NCBI GenBank assembly: GCA_905178155.1
Contig: CAJINV010000002.1
Coordinates: forward strand, 2,881,074 to 2,945,073
Source: Amoebophrya sp. A120
Taxonomy: Eukaryota; Sar; Dinophyceae; Syndiniales; Amoebophryaceae
Direction: 5' to 3'
Length of the DNA: 64,000 nt
Position numbers and translations under genes: made by a program
Part shown: in pieces, positions 63,301 through 64,000 of the stretch
Numbering within the stretch: the stretch's first letter is position 1
Layout: each line of letters begins with the position of its first letter
Notes under the pieces: generated by a model
The model's database searches: none
What the model was told of the DNA's origin: nothing
Seen by the model: the letters and a program-made list of their open reading frames with translations, nothing else

Positions 63301-63931
63301 GGCGCGAGAAGTAGAGCGAGAGCCGGTGGATAATCAAGTCCGCGCGGCCGGGGAGCGCGACGGAGAAAGGCAAGAAGGAGAAGAAGTGCCAACGGTACTA
63401 GAAGATCAAGATGCGGGCGAGGGAAATAAAGCGGACACCGATCGGACGGCAGGACAAGAAGATGGAGTTGATACAGTCAGTGGCTCATCTAAAAGTTCGA
63501 GTACTTCTACTTCCGCTGCAAGAACTCCAAGTGGTGCTAGAAGTGACGACTCTTCTCTTCTGGACCTGAGAAGAGCAAGAGAAGCAATATCGGAGAACTC
63601 GGACGCTGATAATTTAGAAGATACTCGGCCTAGTAGAAGTAGGACAACCTCCCAAGAACATGAAGTGTCGGCCTACGACAGCACCACACAGGATAAAGAT
63701 AAAAATCCGTTCCAGCTGGACGCTATAACTTTAAGCCTTGCGAAGTCGTTCTGCCGCATCCGGGGCTCCATCATAGACCACGATCGGACGAACGCGCAGT
63801 CGCGCCGCGCGCTGTGGCACAGGTACAACTTAGGGAGGCACACAATAGAACTCCGGTACCATCGGAATTACGATAGCAATCGGAAAATTGCCGCCCGAAT
63901 TCCGATAGCAAGCGCAAAACGCACATATTGA
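19680..63931 (+). CDS. Giant single-pass membrane protein gene, about 99 exons and 98 introner introns
   Basis: I start at ATG 19680, the first in-frame ATG after a stop. Exons are the intervals between the introners listed below. Excising each element plus one of its two flanking 5-bp repeats keeps one open frame to TGA 63929: 15,843 coding nt, about 5,280 aa. Residues 1-370 are disordered, then a helix at about 374-397 (LTFLIAFVAVCFLVFFLLLL) suggests type II topology with about 4,880 residues beyond it. Many exons encode Ser/Thr/Glu linkers between ordered blocks. CxxC pairs recur (KFCKTCMW, CVECSRQ, CTFCG, CKYC, CEDCS, CGECVM). Near the end, RIAEHEWWVLLPPW resembles the early motif of protein O-fucosyltransferases, a weak hint. 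No overall family was recognised. The 3' end could lie beyond the window if the last frame enters another intron. Confidence 0.8.
21361..21584. mobile_element. Introner, family F (intron 1)
   Basis: 224 bp, TATC...GATA, flanks TGTAG/TGCAG. Family F ends read AAAAAAACTGTGTAAGTGTA and its inverse before CTTGGATA. Excision joins EDDDV to VSSAG in frame. Confidence 0.85.
21585..22030 (+). CDS. Giant gene, exon 2
   Basis: Ser/Thr/Ala/Val-rich linker with acidic patches (VEEEEVTSTQDEQEDA), probably disordered. It ends in QDGLYQVQ, where intron 2 enters. Confidence 0.75.
22031..22301. mobile_element. Introner, family A (intron 2)
   Basis: 271 bp, flanks GCAAC/GCAAC. Family A, the commonest, has inverted ends TGTCTGGGTCTGGAA and TTCCAGACCCAGACA. 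Joins LYQVQ to QAAGN. A wider GT-AG reading (22024-22308) would also stay in frame. Confidence 0.92.
22302..22606 (+). CDS. Giant gene, exon 3: amphipathic helical region
   Basis: AAGNVGNAVKDKAGEVVEGA and the following Lys/Glu/Ala/Val heptad-like residues resemble LEA-type amphipathic repeats. It ends HVLRRTRF. Confidence 0.75.
22607..22858. mobile_element. Introner, family A (intron 3)
   Basis: 252 bp, TATC...CATA, flanks GTTTC/GTTTC; joins RRTRF to RWLVD. Confidence 0.92.
23049..23214. mobile_element. Introner, family D (intron 4)
   Basis: 166 bp, flanks TTGCC/TTGCC. Family D ends are GCAAAAGTATCGTACTCGTA and its inverse. Joins LTQIA to AGRMK. Confidence 0.92.
23290..23610. mobile_element. 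Introner, family C (intron 5)
   Basis: 321 bp, TATC...AATA, flanks ACCTG/ACCTG. Family C ends are AAAAATCCCCCCTCCCC-like and the inverse. Joins FTPV to DKKSS. Confidence 0.92.
23707..23985. mobile_element. Introner, family B (intron 6)
   Basis: 279 bp, flanks GAGGA/GAGGA. Family B ends are GTAAAAACGTCCCCAC-like and the inverse. Only 7 nt separate it from intron 7. Confidence 0.9.
23993..24299. mobile_element. Introner, family B (intron 7)
   Basis: 307 bp, left end altered to TACC, flanks GGAGC/GGAGC; with intron 6 joins ESKRE to ERLSEY. Confidence 0.88.
24338..24599. mobile_element. Introner, family A (intron 8)
   Basis: 262 bp, flanks TTCCA/TTCCA; joins TFLSS to MVPDI. Confidence 0.92.
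24638..24800. mobile_element. Introner, family D (intron 9)
   Basis: 163 bp, flanks AGCCA/AGCCA. The frame gives LRQAISS unspliced; spliced it joins SLRQA to KQLHN. Confidence 0.9.
24989..25279. mobile_element. Introner, family A (intron 10)
   Basis: 291 bp, flanks GGCAA/GGCTA (a GC-AG register is possible); joins GFIKA to NDRDK. Confidence 0.9.
25474..25697. mobile_element. Introner, family F (intron 11)
   Basis: 224 bp, left end TAGC, flanks GCACG/GCACG; joins LIRQH to ARMLH. Confidence 0.9.
25762..26088. mobile_element. Introner, family C (intron 12)
   Basis: 327 bp, flanks AGCAA/AGCAA; joins GGLKQ to DLQED. Confidence 0.9.
26168..26459. mobile_element. Introner, family E variant (intron 13)
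   Basis: 292 bp, TATG...TATA, flanks ACCGA/ACCGA. Ends GTTACAATCTC and GAGATTGTAAC; shares the variant type with intron 52. Joins NGEKT to DDDED. Confidence 0.88.
26534..26786. mobile_element. Introner, family A (intron 14)
   Basis: 253 bp, flanks GACAG/GACAG; joins SAAED to RTTAP. Confidence 0.92.
26930..27181. mobile_element. Introner, family A (intron 15)
   Basis: 252 bp, flanks AACCC/AACCC; joins ADWHN to PYLIQ. Confidence 0.92.
27229..27547. mobile_element. Introner, family I (intron 16)
   Basis: 319 bp, TATT...AATA, flanks GAGAG/CAGAG. Family I ends resemble GTGAAAAACGTTCCCACC; second member is intron 20. Joins DIRLE to SYGAA. Confidence 0.85.
27600..27924. mobile_element. Introner, family C (intron 17)
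   Basis: 325 bp, flanks TCGCG/TCGCG; joins FVLSR to VRNDT. Confidence 0.92.
27961..28178. mobile_element. Introner, family F (intron 18)
   Basis: 218 bp, flanks GTGGA/GTGGA; joins STFVVD-type end to EWHKL (split codon GA^G). Confidence 0.9.
28369..28603. mobile_element. Introner, family H (intron 19)
   Basis: 235 bp, flanks GGCCT/GGCCT (GC-AG register possible). Family H ends carry TTACAGTTCTTAC-like sequence. Joins LAWWA to FLRDH. Confidence 0.9.
28604..28716 (+). CDS. Giant gene, exon 20: Cys-pair block
   Basis: Encodes LRDHYGMTWEEDPDGTG and ACDLVCVECSRQD. The CxxC pair is one of several across the protein that could bind metal or form disulfides. Confidence 0.75.
28717..29029. mobile_element. 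Introner, family I (intron 20)
   Basis: 313 bp, TATT...AATA, flanks GGACA/GGACA; joins CSRQD to KTLVH. Confidence 0.9.
29215..29476. mobile_element. Introner, family A (intron 21)
   Basis: 262 bp, right end GATG, flanks CACCC/CACCC; joins the Thr run to RPLSN. Confidence 0.9.
29477..29818 (+). CDS. Giant gene, exon 22: ordered core block
   Basis: About 112 residues without low complexity (ELFFGATTEFKRLFTRC, RFLIHVGGSGNHVQS, YSAITLVDGIAMPDNHAFLG). Mixed strand and helix pattern; no family recognised. Confidence 0.75.
29819..30043. mobile_element. Introner, family E (intron 22)
   Basis: 225 bp, flanks CGGAA/CGGAA. Family E ends carry TCTCAAACGTTACATTCTCA and the inverse. Joins TPATR to KFAHL. 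Confidence 0.92.
30083..30348. mobile_element. Introner, family A (intron 23)
   Basis: 266 bp, flanks TGCCC/TGCCC; joins VCEVP to QLLPR. Confidence 0.92.
30657..30891. mobile_element. Introner, family F (intron 24)
   Basis: 235 bp, flanks GTAGA/GTAGC; joins TSVSR to RTSST. Confidence 0.9.
30892..31142 (+). CDS. Giant gene, exon 25: basic/Ser-rich linker
   Basis: No internal ATG start, so a simple frame scan misses it. Only the joined frame from exon 24 (...GTSVSR to RTSSTTARRE) reveals it. Lys/Arg/Ser/Gln-rich, probably disordered. Confidence 0.7.
31143..31374. mobile_element. Introner, family H (intron 25)
   Basis: 232 bp, flanks GTCGT/GCCGC (two mismatches); joins RRTGR to SLDTT. Confidence 0.8.
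31451..31729. mobile_element. Introner, family B (intron 26)
   Basis: 279 bp, flanks CTGAG/CTGAG; joins PDSRL to SALVE. Confidence 0.92.
31892..32133. mobile_element. Introner, family E (intron 27)
   Basis: 242 bp, flanks GCGAC/GCGAC; joins RHSGD to HYFLV. Confidence 0.92.
32134..32348 (+). CDS. Giant gene, exon 28: helical block
   Basis: TLVTFFIHGKFLDLFEKMRV and YLQLATAYFEAFDAHRTR give an ordered helical stretch continuing from exon 27 (ALVERCENLGAYLVPNQKLL). Confidence 0.75.
32349..32635. mobile_element. Introner, family A (intron 28)
   Basis: 287 bp, left end CATG, flanks CACGG/CACGG; joins AHRTR to RHETT. Confidence 0.9.
32690..32975. mobile_element. Introner, family A (intron 29)
   Basis: 286 bp, flanks GCTGA/GCTGA; left core diverged (TGTCTTGGCCTGGAA). 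Joins GAIQL to TRWDK. Confidence 0.9.
33041..33216. mobile_element. Introner, family D (intron 30)
   Basis: 176 bp, flanks GACAC/GACAC; joins KDELT to LAVHD. Confidence 0.92.
33276..33491. mobile_element. Introner, family F (intron 31)
   Basis: 216 bp, right end GACA, flanks GCATT/GCATT; joins AKLRH to FDSGY. Confidence 0.9.
33626..33874. mobile_element. Introner, family A (intron 32)
   Basis: 249 bp, flanks GCGCA/GCGCA; joins WTNER to MADYK. Confidence 0.92.
33955..34225. mobile_element. Introner, family B (intron 33)
   Basis: 271 bp, flanks GTGGC/GTGGC; joins KYNVW to LDEMS. Confidence 0.92.
34286..34531. mobile_element. Introner, family E (intron 34)
   Basis: 246 bp, flanks ACCTA/TCCTA; joins NRLPT to YRGRK. 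Confidence 0.9.
34594..34918. mobile_element. Introner, family C (intron 35)
   Basis: 325 bp, TATT...GATA, flanks GCGGT/GCGGT; joins GLQLA to VPVFG. Confidence 0.92.
35052..35366. mobile_element. Introner, family B (intron 36)
   Basis: 315 bp, flanks GGTAA/GGAAA (GT-AG register possible); joins PHDVV to NKVCH. Confidence 0.88.
35397..35651. mobile_element. Introner, family A (intron 37)
   Basis: 255 bp, flanks GGAGC/GGGGC; joins CHTVG to ANTLY. Exon 37 before it is only 30 nt. Confidence 0.9.
35652..35934 (+). CDS. Giant gene, exon 38
   Basis: A Ser/Thr run (STTSSSSTRRTSTSSSS) between ordered ends NTLYQQGGAHHLF and YVDLLTRNENAFFHQ. The linker sits inside what may be one domain. Confidence 0.75.
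35935..36213. mobile_element. Introner, family B (intron 38)
   Basis: 279 bp, flanks TAGCG/TAGCG; joins ANWDS to VAGAR. Confidence 0.92.
36255..36447. mobile_element. Introner, family H variant (intron 39)
   Basis: 193 bp, flanks TCCCC/TCCTC; ends carry AAAAAACTGTTTCACTG, as in intron 41. Joins DMDIP to RTEVY. Confidence 0.88.
36508..36789. mobile_element. Introner, family A (intron 40)
   Basis: 282 bp, flanks AAGCT/AAGCT; joins ENFGK to LHNVT. Confidence 0.92.
37007..37215. mobile_element. Introner, family H variant (intron 41)
   Basis: 209 bp, flanks GCAAG/GCAAG; joins HSTRQ to ALLRG. Confidence 0.92.
37393..37653. mobile_element. Introner, family A (intron 42)
   Basis: 261 bp, flanks GAGCA/GAGCA; joins GNAQE to QHTLE. 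Confidence 0.92.
37696..37959. mobile_element. Introner, family A (intron 43)
   Basis: 264 bp, flanks CGAGG/CGAGG, allowing a GTAT...CGAG (GT-AG) register; joins SAATR to DVSQE. Confidence 0.92.
38034..38295. mobile_element. Introner, family A (intron 44)
   Basis: 262 bp, flanks CCTTT/TCTTT; joins HWHTF to VALRC. Confidence 0.9.
38296..38641 (+). CDS. Giant gene, exon 45: Ser/Arg-rich linker
   Basis: Starts VALRCLKEDALKKFFSDV, then an acidic run, an Arg/Ser-rich stretch (SGRSRSTSRH) and Thr/Ser/Asn repeats, ending DEILEQQDFAASEDVMERD. Confidence 0.75.
38642..38930. mobile_element. Introner, family A (intron 45)
   Basis: 289 bp, flanks GATGC/GATGC; joins VMERD to AAYRN. Confidence 0.92.
38960..39192. 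mobile_element. Introner, family E (intron 46)
   Basis: 233 bp, flanks GCTGC/GCTGC; joins RNRRA to AAHKL. Confidence 0.92.
39226..39370. mobile_element. Introner, family D (intron 47)
   Basis: 145 bp (the shortest size, shared with intron 87), flanks TGCTG/TGCTG; joins WSMLL to LLKRL. Confidence 0.92.
39406..39689. mobile_element. Introner, family A (intron 48)
   Basis: 284 bp, flanks TGCAT/TGCAC; joins WLHVH to VKSMA. Confidence 0.88.
39721..39869. mobile_element. Introner, family D (intron 49)
   Basis: 149 bp, flanks CGCAA/CGCAA; joins MAALR to KDEER. Confidence 0.92.
39910..40175. mobile_element. Introner, family A (intron 50)
   Basis: 266 bp, flanks CACGC/CACGC; joins WEIFT to RKNHE. 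Confidence 0.92.
40224..40428. mobile_element. Introner, family J (intron 51)
   Basis: 205 bp, flanks CTGAG/CTGAG. Family J ends carry AAGTTCGTCACAGTCAC-like sequence and GTGACGAACTT; second member is intron 55. Joins CGQRL to SRCVL. Confidence 0.9.
40507..40790. mobile_element. Introner, family E variant (intron 52)
   Basis: 284 bp, TATG...TATA, flanks TCGAA/TCGAA; joins RENFE to NDDFF. Confidence 0.9.
40791..41127 (+). CDS. Giant gene, exon 53: Cys-pair block
   Basis: MVVWYWFHMQEKALM, Ala/Pro/Ser run, then LLPLHDIFEQDLVCKYCRSA. Together with exons 56-60 (THFQCGSQIP, GRYCGLRCYRYKPNRC, VQCEDCSLSAHV) this is the densest cluster of Cys pairs in the protein. Confidence 0.75.
41128..41278. mobile_element. 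Introner, family D (intron 53)
   Basis: 151 bp, flanks GTGTA/GTGTA; joins RRSDV to YGWDS. Confidence 0.92.
41330..41593. mobile_element. Introner, family A (intron 54)
   Basis: 264 bp, flanks TGCGG/TGCGG; joins QRVMR to VSETI. Confidence 0.92.
41739..41944. mobile_element. Introner, family J (intron 55)
   Basis: 206 bp, flanks AATAT/AATAT; joins AIIWN to MWDTH. Confidence 0.92.
42027..42238. mobile_element. Introner, family F (intron 56)
   Basis: 212 bp, flanks CTGCG/CTGCG; joins LGRYC to GLRCY. Confidence 0.92.
42279..42600. mobile_element. Introner, family C (intron 57)
   Basis: 322 bp, right end AATC, flanks GGTGT/GGTGT; joins KPNRC to PLLFG. Confidence 0.88.
42636..42855. mobile_element. 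Introner, family G (intron 58)
   Basis: 220 bp, TATG...TATA, flanks TTTTT/TTTTC. Family G ends are ACAGTGCACAACTCC and GTTGTGCACTGT. Joins RDNVF to PQNLQ. Confidence 0.88.
42972..43209. mobile_element. Introner, family H (intron 59)
   Basis: 238 bp, flanks CGAGC/CGGGC; joins SEPAS to LEVQC. Confidence 0.9.
43286..43584. mobile_element. Introner, family B (intron 60)
   Basis: 299 bp, flanks GGTTC/GGTGC; joins EDVRG to SSGRS. Confidence 0.9.
43739..43887. mobile_element. Introner, family D (intron 61)
   Basis: 149 bp, right end GATG, flanks ACACT/ACACT; joins GKDEH to YELGK. Confidence 0.9.
43933..44175. mobile_element. Introner, family E (intron 62)
   Basis: 243 bp, flanks CTGAT/CTGAT; joins KFRDL to MRLQP. 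Confidence 0.92.
44320..44580. mobile_element. Introner, family A (intron 63)
   Basis: 261 bp, flanks CCCCT/CCCCT; joins VTRTP to LGMTT. Confidence 0.92.
44611..45010. repeat. 323-bp tandem duplication of an exon plus introner start
   Basis: GTGGCCCCGCCCTCGGCAAG and the following exon and introner start (to about 44690) recur 323 bp later at 44934. The copied exon encodes GPALGKNQQAV twice in the spliced product. Confidence 0.85.
44647..44925. mobile_element. Introner, family B (intron 64, duplicated copy)
   Basis: 279 bp, left flank GGTTT but right flank GGATG, the one clear flank mismatch, explained by the tandem duplication. Excision still keeps frame (NQQAV to CRGPA). Confidence 0.82.
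44970..45262. mobile_element. Introner, family B (intron 65)
   Basis: 293 bp, flanks GGTTT/GGTTT (GT-AG register possible); joins NQQAV to SRMRM. Confidence 0.9.
45430..46351. mobile_element. Large intron 66 (922 bp) with GC-rich cargo
   Basis: TATC...CATA ends and perfect GCTGC/GCTGC flanks; 927-nt excision joins IASKL to PDWED in frame. Terminal inverted repeats are weak. The first 170 bp contain introner-type words (GCATTACAAATTTT, TTTGTGATGC); the rest is a GCGGCCGC-rich sequence unlike the other introners. Probably an introner with foreign or satellite-like cargo. Confidence 0.8.
46402..46557. mobile_element. Introner, family D (intron 67)
   Basis: 156 bp, flanks GGGCA/GGGCA; joins VDAQG to KLHIF. 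Confidence 0.92.
46647..46924. mobile_element. Introner, family A (intron 68)
   Basis: 278 bp, flanks AGTGT/AGTGT; joins ALEEV to FDYDK. Confidence 0.9.
46973..47232. mobile_element. Introner, family E (intron 69)
   Basis: 260 bp, flanks TGGCA/GGGCA; joins NDAIW to QKRLA. Confidence 0.9.
47299..47565. mobile_element. Introner, family A (intron 70)
   Basis: 267 bp, flanks ACAAC/ACAAC; joins GGGDN to PDDYI. Confidence 0.92.
47566..47846 (+). CDS. Giant gene, exon 71
   Basis: APVLSEEAIRNLIDIGWQGA and ERVQEVRVDRKPPRTQEE; charged helical block about 93 residues long. Confidence 0.75.
47847..48108. mobile_element. Introner, family A (intron 71)
   Basis: 262 bp, flanks CGCGA/CGCGA; joins PHTAR to RFLTM. 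Confidence 0.92.
48157..48432. mobile_element. Introner, family A (intron 72)
   Basis: 276 bp, TATG...TATA, flanks ACTTG/ACTCG; joins LEQGL to VIQGD. Confidence 0.9.
48548..48783. mobile_element. Introner, family G (intron 73)
   Basis: 236 bp, left end TACG, flanks CCACG/CCACG; joins IPFPT to GRMIR. Confidence 0.9.
48854..49221. mobile_element. Introner, family D, internally expanded (intron 74)
   Basis: 368 bp instead of about 150; flanks CACGT/CACGT. Inside, AAGTAAAAATTGCAT-type units repeat about four times, the left part recurs (AGCAACGGAGTAGTATAAAT twice), and there is a long A-tract near 49098. Joins AESPH to VIPFQ. Confidence 0.9.
49313..49536. mobile_element. Introner, family G (intron 75)
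   Basis: 224 bp, flanks AATGG/AAGGG; joins LRLEM to DSYRH. Confidence 0.9.
49635..49874. mobile_element. Introner, family E (intron 76)
   Basis: 240 bp, flanks GAGCA/GAGCA; joins PHIQS to RQDQD. Confidence 0.92.
50068..50330. mobile_element. Introner, family A (intron 77)
   Basis: 263 bp, flanks CACTT/CACTT; joins MPTPL to YCDDM. Confidence 0.92.
50382..50702. mobile_element. Introner, family C (intron 78)
   Basis: 321 bp, left end TACT, flanks TGCAG/TGCAG; joins TSKDA to EKSGL. Confidence 0.9.
50873..51127. mobile_element. Introner, family A (intron 79)
   Basis: 255 bp, flanks TCAGT/TCAGT; joins DLVFQ to LSADY. Confidence 0.92.
51193..51354. mobile_element. Introner, family D (intron 80)
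   Basis: 162 bp, flanks GATGA/GATGA; joins RRHLM to TGGND. Confidence 0.92.
51476..51769. mobile_element. Introner, family B (intron 81)
   Basis: 294 bp, flanks CTTCG/CTTCG; joins TDYSS to GGLFT. Confidence 0.92.
51824..52083. mobile_element. Introner, family A (intron 82)
   Basis: 260 bp, flanks CCGGC/CCGGC; joins LELDR to HLVYH. Confidence 0.92.
52181..52462. mobile_element. Introner, family B (intron 83)
   Basis: 282 bp, flanks CCCCA/CCCCG; joins LAITP to DEKAT. Confidence 0.9.
52463..53737 (+). CDS. Giant gene, exon 84: longest internal exon
   Basis: About 425 residues with no introner. A charged linker (KNKKKKSPHDLHKGEDD) separates QVFALLCVPSTISKAEIT from an ordered region (EATHLLFTSRSDAALEMRYD, PIQKTYFTTVGFSEGLDQR, EGVLYLMHFLRSGRTAVV). 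High GC at third positions, in strong contrast with the AT-rich introners either side. Confidence 0.8.
53738..53988. mobile_element. Introner, family A (intron 84)
   Basis: 251 bp, flanks GGGGC/GGGGC; joins EKLEG to LHQDY. Confidence 0.92.
54109..54394. mobile_element. Introner, family B (intron 85)
   Basis: 286 bp, flanks GCGCA/GCGCA; joins ERAVA to HEPSF. Confidence 0.92.
54459..54693. mobile_element. Introner, family H (intron 86)
   Basis: 235 bp, flanks GCTGC/GCTGC; joins RALGL to RSPVY. Confidence 0.92.
54716..54860. mobile_element. Introner, family D (intron 87)
   Basis: 145 bp, right end GACA, flanks ACTAC/ACTAC; follows a 22-nt exon. Joins SPVYY to FGEFK. Confidence 0.9.
54915..55250. 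mobile_element. Introner, family C (intron 88)
   Basis: 336 bp, TATC...AATA, flanks CGAGG/CGACG; joins PLEDE to EVVAL. Confidence 0.88.
55304..55555. mobile_element. Introner, family G (intron 89)
   Basis: 252 bp, flanks AAACT/AAACA; joins DTAEN to SAKEQ. Confidence 0.88.
55556..56117 (+). CDS. Giant gene, exon 90: Pro/Arg/Ser/Asp-rich linker
   Basis: PKYRRFGGCSDPLGSRVKG, then a long Pro/Arg/Thr region, an acidic patch (HVHEEDEDPKSSSSF) and GYSRYWSEVGKKEGMF. Mostly disordered. Confidence 0.75.
56118..56275. mobile_element. Introner, family D (intron 90)
   Basis: 158 bp, flanks AGGAG/AGGAG; joins ARRKE to AAELI. Confidence 0.92.
56412..56673. mobile_element. Introner, family A (intron 91)
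   Basis: 262 bp, flanks CTGCA/CTGCA; joins SLLAL to QPENR. Confidence 0.92.
56791..57112. mobile_element. Introner, family C (intron 92)
   Basis: 322 bp, TATT...GATA, flanks CTTCG/ATTCG; joins TIETS to GIVTS. Confidence 0.9.
57422..57701. mobile_element. Introner, family B (intron 93)
   Basis: 280 bp, flanks GCACG/GCACG; joins KRVPH to VELLY. Confidence 0.92.
57823..58037. mobile_element. Introner, family F (intron 94)
   Basis: 215 bp, flanks GCGAC/GCGAT; joins TTPGD to DDTVK. Confidence 0.9.
58038..58608 (+). CDS. Giant gene, exon 95
   Basis: KAKPYVVPNLVETTYEIRYE, an acidic/Lys linker, VKFVIDDAECGECVMLRPAH and PMFHSLLMPKELRLVQNLLE. One CxxC pair. Its last codons YK^L are completed only after the 2.8-kb nested intron. 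Confidence 0.8.
58673..60427. mobile_element. Nested TIR element, 1,755 bp, inside intron 95
   Basis: Perfect inverted ends of about 38 bp starting TATCCAGGAAAAAACACCCA and ending TGGGTGTTTTTTCCTGGATA, flanked by CTGCT/CTGCT. It has the same TATC...GATA termini and 5-bp duplication as the introners, so it is a long relative. Internal copies of ACACCCATCC in both orientations recur at about 59390-59750. Frames at 58874-59107 and 59922-60254 look Arg/Ala-rich; no transposase was recognised. Confidence 0.88.
60515..60830. repeat. AGAGGTC-type purine repeats and their inverted counterpart
   Basis: Degenerate GAGAGGTCAAAA units (about 60515-60770) are followed by ACCTCTCGGCC units (about 60776-60830), a loose inverted arrangement that could form a long hairpin. 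Non-coding by eye. Confidence 0.6.
61003..61138. repeat. Tandem array of CACCCTCTCGCGC units
   Basis: About ten copies of a 13-bp unit with small variants (CAACCCTCTCGCGC, CTACCCTCTCGCGC), inside the GC-rich cargo of intron 95. Confidence 0.8.
61420..61913 (+). CDS. Giant gene, exon 96
   Basis: LLKEQKFLSPSEHETFFVEE, an acidic run, Ser-rich linker, then VRKVYTYCGKKIDTQMTTV and IPVNALPRNSERDFLALNN. Confidence 0.8.
61914..62232. mobile_element. Introner, family C (intron 96)
   Basis: 319 bp, flanks GCCAA/GCTAA; right end diverged (GGGGGGGTTTTTCACTTGGATA region). Joins YEHA to NDPQR. Confidence 0.88.
62440..62600. mobile_element. Introner, family D (intron 97)
   Basis: 161 bp, flanks AGACC/AGACT; joins LPSQT to ALDEC. 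Confidence 0.9.
62729..62885. mobile_element. Introner, family D (intron 98)
   Basis: 157 bp, flanks TGAAA/TGAAA; joins LTTVK to AYVDL. Confidence 0.92.
62886..63931 (+). CDS. Giant gene, last exon seen (99); possible O-fucosyltransferase-like motif
   Basis: AYVDLEAASFLFSKHQYHA, His-rich THSSLHGNGTHAHG, YGFDAASYQGIVKRVREY, then a Ser linker and RLSVGMFLFLVEKRIAEHEW followed by WVLLPPW. In protein O-fucosyltransferases a helix followed by a W..LPPW strand lies at the start of the catalytic domain, so this could be such a domain beginning near the window edge; evidence is one motif only. The frame ends at TGA 63929 after a partly duplicated CGATAGCAA stretch, so the true end may lie downstream. 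Confidence 0.6.
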
Positions 63932-64000
63932 AACGGCGCGCGCAACTTGTTTTGGAGCGTTGCCGGCGCCTGGTAGCGCTCCTGGCGCCGTGTGGAATGC

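Noticed and set aside
19680-63931. Reading the locus as a run of many small genes or a pseudogene full of stops
   Set aside because: All stops fall within the TIR elements; exact removal leaves one frame with consistent codon use and domain/linker alternation.

Overview
The window reads as nuclear DNA of a microbial eukaryote, not a prokaryote: there are spliced genes, long Ser/Thr/Asp/Glu-rich disordered stretches, proteins with signal or tail anchors, no operons and no Shine-Dalgarno logic. From 19.7 kb to the right edge, one gene is cut almost every 100-200 coding bases by short terminal-inverted-repeat elements that behave as introns ('introners'). Very dense, mostly non-GT-AG introners with inverted repeats and target-site duplications are best known from Amoebophrya-type parasitic dinoflagellates (Syndiniales). 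I infer that kind of source at moderate confidence (about 0.6).

Left part (1-19.6 kb): three related tandem units. Unit 1 (about 1.9-6.9 kb) has a two-exon gene for an acidic protein with a C-terminal membrane anchor, a gene A (4168-4809) and a gene B (5495-6850). Unit 2 (about 7.0-10.6 kb) repeats this with a decayed anchor gene, gene A2 and a 5'-damaged gene B2. Unit 3 (about 11.8-17.2 kb) has A3, a further gene (14125-15591) and B3. A proteins share the motif LETKQ-(x)-KIKYGNLRG. B proteins share repeated 'VWAP...TLYF...I..W.RP' modules. Canonical GT-AG introns occur here (1451-1659, 16941-17001) together with a single old introner in A3. An 876-bp GC-rich insertion bounded by 34-bp direct repeats interrupts the unit 1 spacer. 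17.2-19.7 kb holds no gene I can support.

Right part (19680-63931): one plus-strand gene. I located 98 elements, almost all running from TATC/TATG to GATA/CATA (2.8 kb when nested, otherwise 145-922 bp), each flanked by a 5-bp repeat (72 perfect, 24 with one mismatch, 2 with two). Removing each element plus one repeat copy keeps the reading frame at all 98 junctions. It leaves 15,843 coding nt, about 5,280 aa: a disordered N-terminus, one transmembrane helix near residues 374-397, then a giant unrecognised region with scattered CxxC motifs and a WWVLLPPW motif near the end. The elements fall into at least ten families (A-J) by terminal sequence, yet share internal AATTTGTnATGC-type words. One introner carries another introner with its own target duplication, one exon-introner pair is tandemly duplicated, and two introners lie 7 nt apart. 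All counts are hand-derived from the sequence.
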